This document shows, in pieces, positions 1 to 6,770 of a DNA stretch of 10,214 nucleotides. Position 1 is the first letter of the stretch. The number at the start of each line of letters is the position of its first letter. The stretch lies in assembly GCA_040391535.1 (NCBI GenBank), contig JBEBXQ010000155.1, positions 1 through 10,214 of the forward strand. Direction: 5' to 3'. Under the pieces are notes generated by a model, which saw only the letters and a program-made list of their open reading frames with translations, did no database searches and had not been told where the DNA came from. Source of the DNA: JBEBXQ01 sp040391535 (lineage in GTDB: Bacteria > Bacteroidota > Bacteroidia > Cytophagales > Spirosomataceae). Both the position numbers and the translations under genes were made by a program.

Positions 1-458
1 GCAATGAAAATCGAAACTCTGACATAATTGAGTGTTTGCCAGCGTGAAACCCTATTGGCGAGATCTTTTACCGGTGAGGAGGTTTCAGCGATTTTTTGAA
101 AGTCCATAATGTTAGGAGCAAAGTAGGCAAGTGTCCAGATTCTGACCGTAAAATGAATGGCAAATAAAAGTATAAGCCAGTTTTTAACCGGATCGATTTT
201 CCAGCAGAAAATGATTGCAATAATGAACGAGATTTCGTGCAATGAATGAAAAATGATCCAGAAGGTCTTCAGGCTTGTTCCCGGCCCGCTTAATATGAGC
301 CTGAAGTTTTCTGGTGCAGAATCCACCCACTTAGGTACAAGCACAAGTGTTTCAAAAAGCTGAGCCCCGTTCATCAGAAAGTAAATCAGCGTGGTGATAC
401 ACAGCCATAATTCTGCTCTGGTGAGGTAGCTTGCCGTTACATTTTCAATTGTCATCAT
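1..458 (-). CDS. Multi-pass inner-membrane protein, DUF1772-like (3' end cut by window edge)
   Basis: This frame is read from the reverse complement: it opens at position 458 and stays open to the window edge, giving about 152 N-terminal residues. It starts with two consecutive ATG codons (458 and 455), so the exact start is uncertain. The protein is strongly hydrophobic, with apparent membrane segments near residues 17-42, 70-91 and 97-119 and a fourth beginning near 145. A short loop carrying VPKWVDSAPENF follows the first segment. A W-x-x-L-N-x-x-R motif lies at the start of the last helix. The topology and this motif resemble the DUF1772/anthrone-oxygenase-like group of small four-helix membrane proteins, but that assignment is from memory of the family pattern and is tentative. 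No catalytic function can be claimed. The start overlaps the end of the MarR gene by 14 bases in another frame, so the two are very probably co-transcribed and translationally coupled. This makes it the likeliest regulatory target of that MarR protein. Confidence 0.75.
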   Translation of the reverse strand, partial: MMTIENVTASYLTRAELWLCITTLIYFLMNGAQLFETLVLVPKWVDSAPENFRLILSGPGTSLKTFWIIFHSLHEISFIIAIIFCWKIDPVKNWLILLFAIHFTVRIWTLAYFAPNIMDFQKIAETSSPVKDLANRVSRWQTLNYVRVSIFI

Positions 459-927
459 TTGGTTGGGTGTTTAAGTTCCGGGTTACAGTTTTCATGATAG
501 CGGTGGCCTCCGTAAAATACCGTTCAATAACCTGTAACTCTGTGATAGAAAATGAAGTAATAAGGTCCGCTGTTTTTTGTTGCAGCTCCGCGAAAAGTGG
601 TTGTAACAGCTTCATACTGTTTTCAACATCGGGTACAATGATTACCTTTCGTCTGTCCTCTGTGGTAAACTGTCTTTTCAAAAGTTTCTTTTTCTCCAAC
701 CGATCAATGAGGCCTGTTACCGCCCCTGTGGTTAGTCCGGTCAGTTTTGCCAGCTCACCGGCTGTAAGCGTTTTGTGTTGCAGTATCAGTCCTAAATATT
801 TGTGATCAGAGCCTGTTAAGCCGGCTTTTCGGGCGATTGCCTCGTGCATAAAAACGGAAGTATCAGAATACTGCCGGCTTGCATCTCTGAACTGTTGTGT
901 GATCATATCAGTATTATTTTTGCTCAT
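445..927 (-). CDS. MarR-family transcriptional regulator
   Basis: This is a 160-residue protein, the usual length for MarR regulators, which bind DNA as dimers and are often released by small phenolic or other ligands or by oxidation. The winged helix-turn-helix is visible. LTAGELAKLTGLTTGAVTGL (about residues 54-73) covers helices 3 and 4, IDRLEKKKLL follows, and the wing carries EDRRKVIIV (about 90-98), the conserved D-R-(R/K)-x-x family motif. Residues 1-50 and 103-152 are predicted helical and would form the dimer interface. The start is the ATG at 927, which lies only 20 bases from the end of a good -7 element, so a longer protein is unlikely. There is a single cysteine-free sequence, so Cys-based redox sensing as in OhrR is not supported. 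The gene is divergent from the sigma-factor block and overlaps the downstream membrane-protein gene by 14 bases. A 13-bp palindrome upstream suggests autorepression. The ligand cannot be told from the sequence. Confidence 0.93.
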   Translation of the reverse strand: MSKNNTDMITQQFRDASRQYSDTSVFMHEAIARKAGLTGSDHKYLGLILQHKTLTAGELAKLTGLTTGAVTGLIDRLEKKKLLKRQFTTEDRRKVIIVPDVENSMKLLQPLFAELQQKTADLITSFSITELQVIERYFTEATAIMKTVTRNLNTQPNDDN

Positions 928-930
928 TAT

Positions 931-943
931 CTAAGTATCTTAG
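931..943. promoter_or_regulatory. Putative MarR operator palindrome
   Basis: CTAAG-TAT-CTTAG is a perfect inverted repeat with 5-base arms and a 3-base centre. It also reads as two tandem TATCTWAG octamers (928-935 and 936-943). It sits between the -7 element (947-954) and the MarR start codon (927), so it overlaps the expected transcription start. MarR proteins typically bind short A/T-rich palindromes in this position and repress their own operon. That this site is bound by the adjacent regulator is inference. Confidence 0.6.
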
Positions 944-946
944 TTA

Positions 947-976
947 CAAAGATAAATAACGGCTCATATAAATCAA
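947..976 (-). promoter_or_regulatory. Bacteroidota-type promoter of the MarR operon
   Basis: On the minus strand there is TTG (positions 976-974), a 19-base spacer, then TATCTTTG (954-947). This exactly matches the Bacteroidota primary-sigma consensus TTG / TAnnTTTG at its preferred spacing. The -7 element ends 19 bases before the ATG at 927, so the leader would be only about 15 bases. That is short but not unusual in this phylum, where Shine-Dalgarno pairing is weak. Confidence 0.75.
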
Positions 977-1470
977 AATATCATTCGGGATTTATTTAAA
1001 CAGAAGCGGGTAAAGCGGATATAATCGGACCGGTTGTTAATCATTCTGTCCATTCCGGAAGGCCAGGCGATATAAATTCTTTCCCGGAAAAAGCCTTCAG
1101 CTTTCGGTAATCCGGAATAAATGGGTTTTGATAGTGTAAAAAAGAAAACAGTGAAGAAGTTTTCAAATACTGATAACAGATGGATTTTATTTAAAAATTA
1201 TTGCTATCCCGGAAATTATCAATTTACTTTGTCTATTGGTTTTATAGAGTAAAATAGTTTTCTGAAATGCTTTTTTTATTGTACTTTTTGGCAGAAAACG
1301 TTCATTGGAAGTATCTCCGTCAAAGAATGATTTGTTCAGGGAGGTAACTGTATATGAAAACGTAAGTATAAAAGTATTTCCAGCGTGTTTTTGTTACCGG
1401 TTATTTCAGAATGTTTTTTATAACCTTACTGAATGTGCCGGACAAATCGTCAAAAAGTTTGTAGTGATTT
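977..1470. other. Divergent intergenic region without a supported gene
   Basis: About 500 bases lie between the MarR promoter and the sigma-factor start. The part from roughly 1005 to 1125 is richer in G+C than its flanks and has several CCGGA-containing words. ATTCCGGAAGGC (1052-1063) can pair in two pieces with GCCT (1093-1096) and TCCGGAAT (1111-1118). A minus-strand frame is open for 75 codons here (973-1197) but has no good start. The part from 1140 to 1470 is A/T-rich. It holds one candidate promoter (1201-1231) and a weak stem, GGTTAT (1399-1404) with ATAACC (1420-1425), in what would be the sigma-gene leader. I see no tRNA, riboswitch consensus or mobile-element end. Confidence 0.6.
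1201..1231 (+). promoter_or_regulatory. Weak candidate promoter for the sigma-factor gene
   Basis: TTG (1201-1203), a 20-base spacer and TTACTTTG (1224-1231) match the Bacteroidota promoter TTG / TAnnTTTG with one mismatch (T for A in the second position). It is the best match between 1130 and 1470 on the plus strand. If used, the sigma-factor mRNA would have a leader of roughly 230 bases. Without transcription data this remains a candidate only. Confidence 0.3.
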
Positions 1471-2073
1471 ATGATTAAAATTCTTTCCGGCGATACAGAC
1501 CAGCAACTTTGGCAAAAGGCCATCCATGGCGATTTACAGGCTTTTGAGAGTTTGTATAACCGTTACTGGGAGTTGTTGCTGCGTGAGGGATATAAAGTGC
1601 TCAGGAACCGGGAGGAAGCCGAGGATGTGGTTCAGAATCTGTTTGTAGACCTTTATAACCGTTTGGGAATGACTGAGGTAAATGATATAAAAGGTTATTT
1701 GCTGCAGGCTAACCGTTATGCAATTTATAAGCGGATCAGACAATACATCGCCATGGAAAAGTACCGGATTGATTTGCCGGAAGACTTTTGCTTATCCGGA
1801 CAGGCGATGGAAACCGGTTACATGACTGAATATGCCGAACTGGAAAGAGCACTGGCAGCGGGTATCGCCCGTTTGCCTGAAAAGTGCCGGGAGGTTTTCC
1901 TGCTGAGCCGTAACCATGGGCTTTCCTATGCTCAAATCGCATTGCAGTTGGGTATTTCTGAACGCACAGTTGAAAAACATATCAGTAAAGCCCTGCGTCT
2001 CCTTCGTGATGGTTTATCCGCTGATTACGGACATTACTTTTGTGCTGTGGTTATATTTTCGTTTTTTTTATAA
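1471..2073 (+). CDS. ECF-family RNA polymerase sigma factor of a SusCD locus
   Basis: This 200-residue protein has the two-domain layout of extracytoplasmic-function sigma factors. Region 2 spans about residues 24-92 and includes AFESLYNRYWELLLREG and the NREEAEDVVQNLFVDLY core-binding/-10 segment. Region 4 spans about 125-180 and includes the LPEKCREVFLLSR motif and the helix-turn-helix LSYAQIALQLGISERTVEKH (151-170), which reads the -35 element. The ATG at 1471 is the earliest possible start, because in-frame TAG and TGA codons lie at 1462 and 1465. The last 13 residues (188-200) are strongly hydrophobic and end in IFSFFL, beyond region 4. The gene is followed after 76 bases by a FecR-type anti-sigma gene and then by susC and susD. 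This is the standard arrangement for cell-surface-signalled carbohydrate loci in Bacteroidota. The expected role is to direct RNA polymerase to the susC promoter once FecR releases it. I am confident of the family; the target promoter is inferred. Confidence 0.95.
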   Translation: MIKILSGDTDQQLWQKAIHGDLQAFESLYNRYWELLLREGYKVLRNREEAEDVVQNLFVDLYNRLGMTEVNDIKGYLLQANRYAIYKRIRQYIAMEKYRIDLPEDFCLSGQAMETGYMTEYAELERALAAGIARLPEKCREVFLLSRNHGLSYAQIALQLGISERTVEKHISKALRLLRDGLSADYGHYFCAVVIFSFFL

Positions 2074-2111
2074 TTTTTTTTGTTTTGCAGTACGGGTCAC
2101 CTGAAGGTATC

Positions 2112-2131
2112 GGTACTTTATTGTAAGTACC
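2112..2131 (+). other. Small hairpin between sigma-factor and anti-sigma genes
   Basis: GGTACTT (2112-2118) and AAGTACC (2125-2131) form a perfect 7-bp stem with a 6-base loop. It starts 38 bases after the sigma stop and ends 18 bases before the fecR start. It is not followed by a T-run, so it is not an intrinsic terminator. A T-rich stretch precedes it (about 2059-2086). It could influence relative expression or mRNA stability of the two genes, or be a DNA palindrome for a regulator. No function can be assigned from the sequence alone. Confidence 0.4.
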
Positions 2132-2149
2132 AACAGAAAGACAGTATAA

Positions 2150-3142
2150 ATGGATATCAGGCGGCTACATTATCTGTTATTCAAGGCAGAACATGGCATC
2201 ATTTCTGAAGAAGAGCAGAAAGAGATCGAAGCGTGGTACGCATCGGTGAGGGATGATGACCGTGAGCTGGATTTTTCAGAAGAAGAACGGGAGGATGTCA
2301 GGCTGCGCCTTTGGCAAAAAGTAAAAGGAGGAATACAGGATTCGGCGTACACAGATGAAGAGCGTGCTTACCGGCCCTCAATATCCGGTAAGCCGCGATG
2401 GTATCTGCTTGCGGCTTCTGTTGTCTTGTTGTGCCTGTTCGGATATTGGTACAGCGGTGGTCTGGAACTATTCTCAAAGAAATCCTCTCTGTTAACGGTA
2501 GTTACGGCGACCGGAGAGCATAAAAACTTTCAGCTGAGTGACGGTAGCATAATCTGGCTTGGCCCTGAAAGTTCTTTAACTTATCCTGTCGTATTTACAG
2601 ATTCTTTAAGAGAAGTGAAGCTGGAAGGAGAAGCGTTTTTCGAAGTATCACCTGATGCTTCAAAACCATTTCTGGTAAGTTCGGGAAAAGTAAAAACCAG
2701 GGTACTGGGAACATCCTTTCGGGTACAGACTTTTGAAAAGCAGGAAGATGTGGAAGTAACGGTTGTTTCTGGAAAAGTCAGTGTTTATGATGAGAAAGGA
2801 CAGTTTTCAGAAAAGCTGTCTGCTGATCAGCGGTTATCTTTTATTAATGGAAGTACGACTGTAGTGAATTATCCCGGCGCATCTGAAGAAAGTTTAAGCC
2901 GGCAAAAAGGAAACCTGATATATGATGGAAAGTCGGTGCTGCAGGTGCTGGACGATTTGCGGAGGTATGAGAATGCCGCCATAAGAATAGATGGAGACGT
3001 AGCTTTTTGTACCTATTACGGAACTTATACAGTAGGGGATAATCCGGAGGAATTTCTGAAAGAGCTGACCTATCTGATAAGAGGGACACTGAAAAAGAAT
3101 GGCGAAGAATTTGTGATAAAAGCAGAAGGTTGTCAAAAATGA
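2150..3142 (+). CDS. FecR-family transmembrane anti-sigma factor (FecR + DUF4974-like)
   Basis: This is a 330-residue protein of the usual length for the family. Residues 1-80 form an acidic cytoplasmic domain that would hold the ECF sigma factor. A single membrane span lies at about 84-101 (WYLLAASVVLLCLFGYWYSG). The periplasmic FecR domain covers about 113-212, with DGSIIWLGPESSLTYP, LEGEAFFEVSPDASKPFLV and VLGTSFRV as recognisable family motifs. The C-terminal part (about 258-325) fits the DUF4974 domain, an STN-like fold found at the end of Bacteroidota FecR proteins. Two periplasmic cysteines, C287 and C328, lie in this last domain and could form a disulfide; this is speculation. In the FecR/FecA model the periplasmic domain senses the transporter's STN domain and passes the signal inward. 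The neighbours fit: sigma factor upstream and an STN-containing SusC downstream. The gene is followed almost immediately by a GC-rich hairpin. Confidence 0.95.
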   Translation: MDIRRLHYLLFKAEHGIISEEEQKEIEAWYASVRDDDRELDFSEEEREDVRLRLWQKVKGGIQDSAYTDEERAYRPSISGKPRWYLLAASVVLLCLFGYWYSGGLELFSKKSSLLTVVTATGEHKNFQLSDGSIIWLGPESSLTYPVVFTDSLREVKLEGEAFFEVSPDASKPFLVSSGKVKTRVLGTSFRVQTFEKQEDVEVTVVSGKVSVYDEKGQFSEKLSADQRLSFINGSTTVVNYPGASEESLSRQKGNLIYDGKSVLQVLDDLRRYENAAIRIDGDVAFCTYYGTYTVGDNPEEFLKELTYLIRGTLKKNGEEFVIKAEGCQK

Positions 3143-3146
3143 AAGA

Positions 3147-3167
3147 GCCCCGTAAAGTAAACGGGGC
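3147..3167 (+). terminator. GC-rich hairpin after fecR, possible attenuating terminator
   Basis: GCCCCGT (3147-3153) pairs perfectly with ACGGGGC (3161-3167) across a 7-base loop, starting 4 bases after the fecR stop. The T-run expected of an intrinsic terminator is not adjacent; a short one (TTTTT) appears only at about 3184-3188. It may therefore be a weak terminator or an mRNA-stabilising 3' structure. Its placement suggests that susC is transcribed mainly from its own promoter. Confidence 0.5.
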
Positions 3168-3191
3168 AATTGAGAAAGTGTAATTTTTAAA

Positions 3192-3228
3192 GCGGTACTG
3201 CCGGGCCTCGGAAACCTGTGGCAGCCGC
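3192..3228 (+). promoter_or_regulatory. Structured region upstream of susC
   Basis: GCGG (3192-3195) plus CTGCC (3198-3202) can pair with GGCAG (3220-3224) plus CCGC (3225-3228), with a 2-base bulge and a 17-base loop. The stem ends 32 bases before the susC start. A GGAAAC word lies in the loop (3210-3215) and resembles the AAC-containing -35 elements of many ECF promoters. That would put the sigma-dependent promoter of susC here, but no convincing -10 partner is visible. Whether this is an RNA leader fold, a protein-binding palindrome or part of the promoter is open. Confidence 0.35.
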
Positions 3229-3260
3229 CTGAGTTTGATAAACACTAACCATTCAAATGT

Positions 3261-6200
3261 ATGAAAAAAAAGGTTCGGTTTCTAACGAAGCCATTAGATT
3301 ATGCGTATATCATGCGACTCAGTTCTGTTTCTCTGGCTTTCGTATGCATTGCTACGTTATCCGTTTTTGCTGTAAATACCTCTGATGCCCAAAAAGTCCT
3401 GGACAGGCGTATCAACGTTACTGTGGAAGGAATAGTACTCAAAGAGGGGCTGAATCAGATCGCCCGTGCGGCTTCTGTTAAATTCAGTTATACCCATGAT
3501 GTTGCACTCAGTAAGGAACGCATACATGTTGTTGCCCGGGAGCTGACTTTGAAGGAAGTACTGGAAAATGCCCTTGCCGGTCTGCCCTTTGGTTTTGAAG
3601 CGGTAAACGATAAAATACTGATCAGGTATGAACCTGAAAAACGCAGGCAGATCAGAACGGATCCCGCTCATAAAGTAACAGCGTCCGGACAGCCGTCAGC
3701 TGAAAGGCCGGTAAAAGGCAGGGTAGTTGATCATAATGGCGAAGTTTTACCGGGTGTAAATGTACAGATCAAGGGTACTTTGAAGGGAACTGTTACCGAC
3801 GTGTCAGGGGATTTTCAGCTGAATGTGCCGGAAGAACAGGCCGTACTGGTGTTTTCGTTTGTAGGCTTTGAACCGCTTGAACGTACTCTCGCAGGAGAAA
3901 CTGAACTGCTGATTGAGCTTAAAGCAGCTTTCACTCACCTGGATGAAGTAGTGGTGATCGGATATGGTACTCAGAAAAAAGTAAATCTTACAGGTGCAGT
4001 CGATCAGGTATCAGGAAACGAATTGCAAAACAGGCCCATTACCAACGTAAGCAGAGGTTTACAGGGATTGATTCCTAACCTGAACATTACAAACCGGGGC
4101 GGAAGCCCGAATGCCAGTGGCGGACTGAACCTGCGCGGAACAACTTCTATCAACGGCGGAGGGCCTTTGGTGCTGGTAGACAATGTTCAGATGGATATTG
4201 ATCTGCTGAATCCTGACGATATTGAAAGTATAACGGTTTTGAAGGATGCTGCGTCAGCGGCTATTTATGGTGCCCGCGGGGCATTTGGAGTCATATTGGT
4301 AACGCTGAAGCAGGGAGCGAAAGACCGGAAACCGGTGATCAACTATACCGGAGGAATGGAATTTAACAAACCGACTTACCTGCCTGACCTGCTCAATTCA
4401 TGGGAATATATGGGTGCCACCAATCTGGCACGTCAGAGAAGATACGGTACCGTGGTGTATAGTGACGAGCAGCTGGGTTGGGCAAAGGCACATTTCGATG
4501 ATCCTGCTAATAATCCTTCTTATCATGTCCAGCCCAATGGAAGTATTTTCTGGCATGCCAATGTCAATAATTTCGAAGAACTGTTACAAAACTGGGCGCC
4601 GGCAGTTAATCACTCTGTTAACATCAATGGGGGAAATAAGGCTGTAAGCTACTTTGCTTCTGTCGGAAGCCGCAGGCAGGAAGGTATGTTCAGGGATGCG
4701 ACAGATGTACTGAAAAGATACAACCTGCTGGTAAATATCAGCGCAAAGGTATCTGACCGGCTAAGGGTTGGTTTTAAAACGGCTTATACCAATAAAAATT
4801 ACAATGAACCTCACCGCTATGCCGGAAAAGGCAGCAGCTGGTGGGAACAGATGACCAGAGGCGTCCCGCAGATCCTCTTTCCTATCCGTACTCCTGCCGA
4901 CGCGCCCATACCTGACGCTCCGACGGAGCATTTCTACAATTTTCTTCACAGCGGATCACGGACTGTTACCAGCACAGAAGTTGGCAGATATTCGATTGAT
5001 GCTGAACTGGATCTGATCAAGGGACTGAAACTGAAAGGGGATTTCAACTATCAGACTACTCATGTTGACTTTAAAGATGAACAGAAAGAATTTGGGTTTA
5101 TAAGAGACCGCTGGGAATATCAGTACAACCAGACGACCCCTTCCTATATCCGTAAAGCCAGTGACAAAACAGATTACTTTGCTGCCAATGCATACCTTAC
5201 CTACGATGGATCGGTGAAGGAAAAACATTTCTTTACCGGTTTGCTGGGCTTCAATCAGGAATGGAGCAGAGCGACAGGGTTTAACGTGATCGGAAATAAT
5301 CTGGTTACTAATTCGGTGCCGGTACTTAGTCTTGTTACCGGAGAGGTTATCCCGTCGGACAGCGAACAGGAGTGGGCGATCCGGGGTTTGTTTGCCCGGC
5401 TTTCGTATTCTTACAAGGAGAAATACCTGTTGGAACTCAACAGCCGGTACGACGGAACTTCACGCTTTCCCAAAGACCGCCGTTTTCAGTTTTTTCCCTC
5501 GGTTTCAGCCGGATGGAGAATATCTGAAGAGTCTTTTATGACATGGTCGGAGCCGGTGGTAAATGATCTGAAACTGAGGTTTTCGTACGGCCGTCTGGGA
5601 AATCAGAACCTTGCCAATTCCTATCCTTATATTACAAGGTTCGGGGTTGTCAATCCGGTACAATACCTGTTTGATCAGGGCTTTGCACTGGGACTGAACC
5701 CTCCCGGACTGGTCAGTCCGGATCTTACCTGGGAAAAAGCGTCCACCACCAACTTTGGTCTTGATCTGGTTGTATGGAAAAACTGGACAATTGCTTTTGA
5801 CTGGTATAGCCGCAAAACCAGCGATATGCTTGTAGCAGGTGAAAAGCTTCCGGCCGTATTGGGTGTGAATCCTCCTGACCGGAATGCCGCAGAACTCAAA
5901 ACCCGTGGCTGGGAGTTCTCTCTCAGATATGCAAATCAAACAAACTGGGGATTATCTTACAGCGTGGCAGGAGTATTGTCTGATTATCTTTCTAAAATAA
6001 CCAAGTTTGACAATAACCCTAATAAACTATGGGGGAACTATTATGAAGGGCAAACGCTCGGTGAAATATGGGGCTATGAAACCGTAGGCTTTTTTCAGAC
6101 CCAGCAGGACATAGACAATGCACCAAGTCATGCACAGATAGCAGGTGTGGCACGGCAACCGGGAGATATCCTCTACGCTGATCTGAATAACGACGGCGTT

Positions 6201-6764
6201 ATTACATGGGGAGATAATACAGTGACCAATCCGGGAGACAAGCGGATCATCGGGAACAGTACGCCCAGGTACCAGTTCGGGTTTACAGGGAATGTTTCCT
6301 GGAAAGGTATGGATGTCAGGCTCTTTTTTCAGGGAATAGGGAAAAGAGATGTGTTCCCCAAAGGAAATTTCTATTGGGGGCAGATCAGTTCGGCAGGAGC
6401 AGTAGGGACGCGCGAGGTTTTTTACAATTCATGGACTGAAGAAAACCGCGATGCCTACTACCCGGTCTACAAGCAGGATGCCTCATATAACATACAGGAG
6501 CAAACCAAATACCTACAGAGTGCGGCCTATCTCCGGCTAAAGAATCTGTCAGTAGGTTATACACTCCCGCAGACACTGACACAAAAAGTAGCGCTGGACA
6601 GAGTCAGAATTTTCTTTTCCGGGGAAAACCTCGCCGAATGGAGCGGACTGAGAGGAAATTTTGACCCGGAAGTTGTATTAAGTGAAGAAGGGCAGGCCGG
6701 TACATTCGGACAATTCTATCCTCTTCAACGGACTCTGTCATTTGGCTTACAGTTAAGTTTTTAA
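3261..6764 (+). CDS. susC: SusC-family TonB-dependent outer-membrane transporter with STN signalling domain
   Basis: This 1167-residue protein would import oligosaccharides across the outer membrane, powered by TonB, with SusD as its lid. An extended signal peptide covers about residues 1-44 and ends near NTSDAQ. The STN (secretin/TonB short N-terminal) domain follows at about 50-125. The carboxypeptidase-regulatory-like domain is at about 151-222 (VKGRVVDHNGEVLPGVNVQI). The SusC signature LDEVVVIGYGTQKK lies at 227-240, and the plug runs to about 352 with the conserved VLKDAASAAIYGARGAFGVI. The rest is a 22-strand-type beta-barrel with typical SusC segments near 770-785 (LKLRFSYGRLGNQN), 993-1030 and 1088-1102 (YLRLKNLSVGYTLP). 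It ends in LSFGLQLSF, with the C-terminal phenylalanine used for barrel insertion. The STN domain makes it slightly longer than SusC proteins without one and marks it as a signalling transporter that contacts FecR. An out-of-frame ATG lies 4 bases upstream of the start. The imported sugar is unknown. Confidence 0.97.
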   Translation: MKKKVRFLTKPLDYAYIMRLSSVSLAFVCIATLSVFAVNTSDAQKVLDRRINVTVEGIVLKEGLNQIARAASVKFSYTHDVALSKERIHVVARELTLKEVLENALAGLPFGFEAVNDKILIRYEPEKRRQIRTDPAHKVTASGQPSAERPVKGRVVDHNGEVLPGVNVQIKGTLKGTVTDVSGDFQLNVPEEQAVLVFSFVGFEPLERTLAGETELLIELKAAFTHLDEVVVIGYGTQKKVNLTGAVDQVSGNELQNRPITNVSRGLQGLIPNLNITNRGGSPNASGGLNLRGTTSINGGGPLVLVDNVQMDIDLLNPDDIESITVLKDAASAAIYGARGAFGVILVTLKQGAKDRKPVINYTGGMEFNKPTYLPDLLNSWEYMGATNLARQRRYGTVVYSDEQLGWAKAHFDDPANNPSYHVQPNGSIFWHANVNNFEELLQNWAPAVNHSVNINGGNKAVSYFASVGSRRQEGMFRDATDVLKRYNLLVNISAKVSDRLRVGFKTAYTNKNYNEPHRYAGKGSSWWEQMTRGVPQILFPIRTPADAPIPDAPTEHFYNFLHSGSRTVTSTEVGRYSIDAELDLIKGLKLKGDFNYQTTHVDFKDEQKEFGFIRDRWEYQYNQTTPSYIRKASDKTDYFAANAYLTYDGSVKEKHFFTGLLGFNQEWSRATGFNVIGNNLVTNSVPVLSLVTGEVIPSDSEQEWAIRGLFARLSYSYKEKYLLELNSRYDGTSRFPKDRRFQFFPSVSAGWRISEESFMTWSEPVVNDLKLRFSYGRLGNQNLANSYPYITRFGVVNPVQYLFDQGFALGLNPPGLVSPDLTWEKASTTNFGLDLVVWKNWTIAFDWYSRKTSDMLVAGEKLPAVLGVNPPDRNAAELKTRGWEFSLRYANQTNWGLSYSVAGVLSDYLSKITKFDNNPNKLWGNYYEGQTLGEIWGYETVGFFQTQQDIDNAPSHAQIAGVARQPGDILYADLNNDGVITWGDNTVTNPGDKRIIGNSTPRYQFGFTGNVSWKGMDVRLFFQGIGKRDVFPKGNFYWGQISSAGAVGTREVFYNSWTEENRDAYYPVYKQDASYNIQEQTKYLQSAAYLRLKNLSVGYTLPQTLTQKVALDRVRIFFSGENLAEWSGLRGNFDPEVVLSEEGQAGTFGQFYPLQRTLSFGLQLSF

Positions 6765-6770
6765 GCAATC

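Noticed and set aside
431..805. 124-residue plus-strand open frame opposite the MarR gene.
   Set aside because: It lies antisense to a MarR gene with intact winged-helix motifs and has no independent support.
1354..1365. Tiny ORF (M-K-T-stop) preceded by an AGGGAGGT purine run in the sigma-gene leader, resembling a leader peptide with a ribosome-binding site.
   Set aside because: It has only three codons, Shine-Dalgarno sites are little used in Bacteroidota, and no regulatory codons or alternative hairpins accompany it.
3230..3237. TGAGTTTG before susC as a possible Bacteroidota -7 element.
   Set aside because: It has one mismatch to TAnnTTTG and no TTG at the required upstream distance. 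An ECF-dependent promoter is more likely in this context.
5505..5939. 144-residue minus-strand open frame within susC.
   Set aside because: It is antisense to a clear beta-barrel coding region, has no promoter and shows no motif. It is a shadow of the susC reading frame, as are the other antisense frames in susC, susD and the sulfatase gene.
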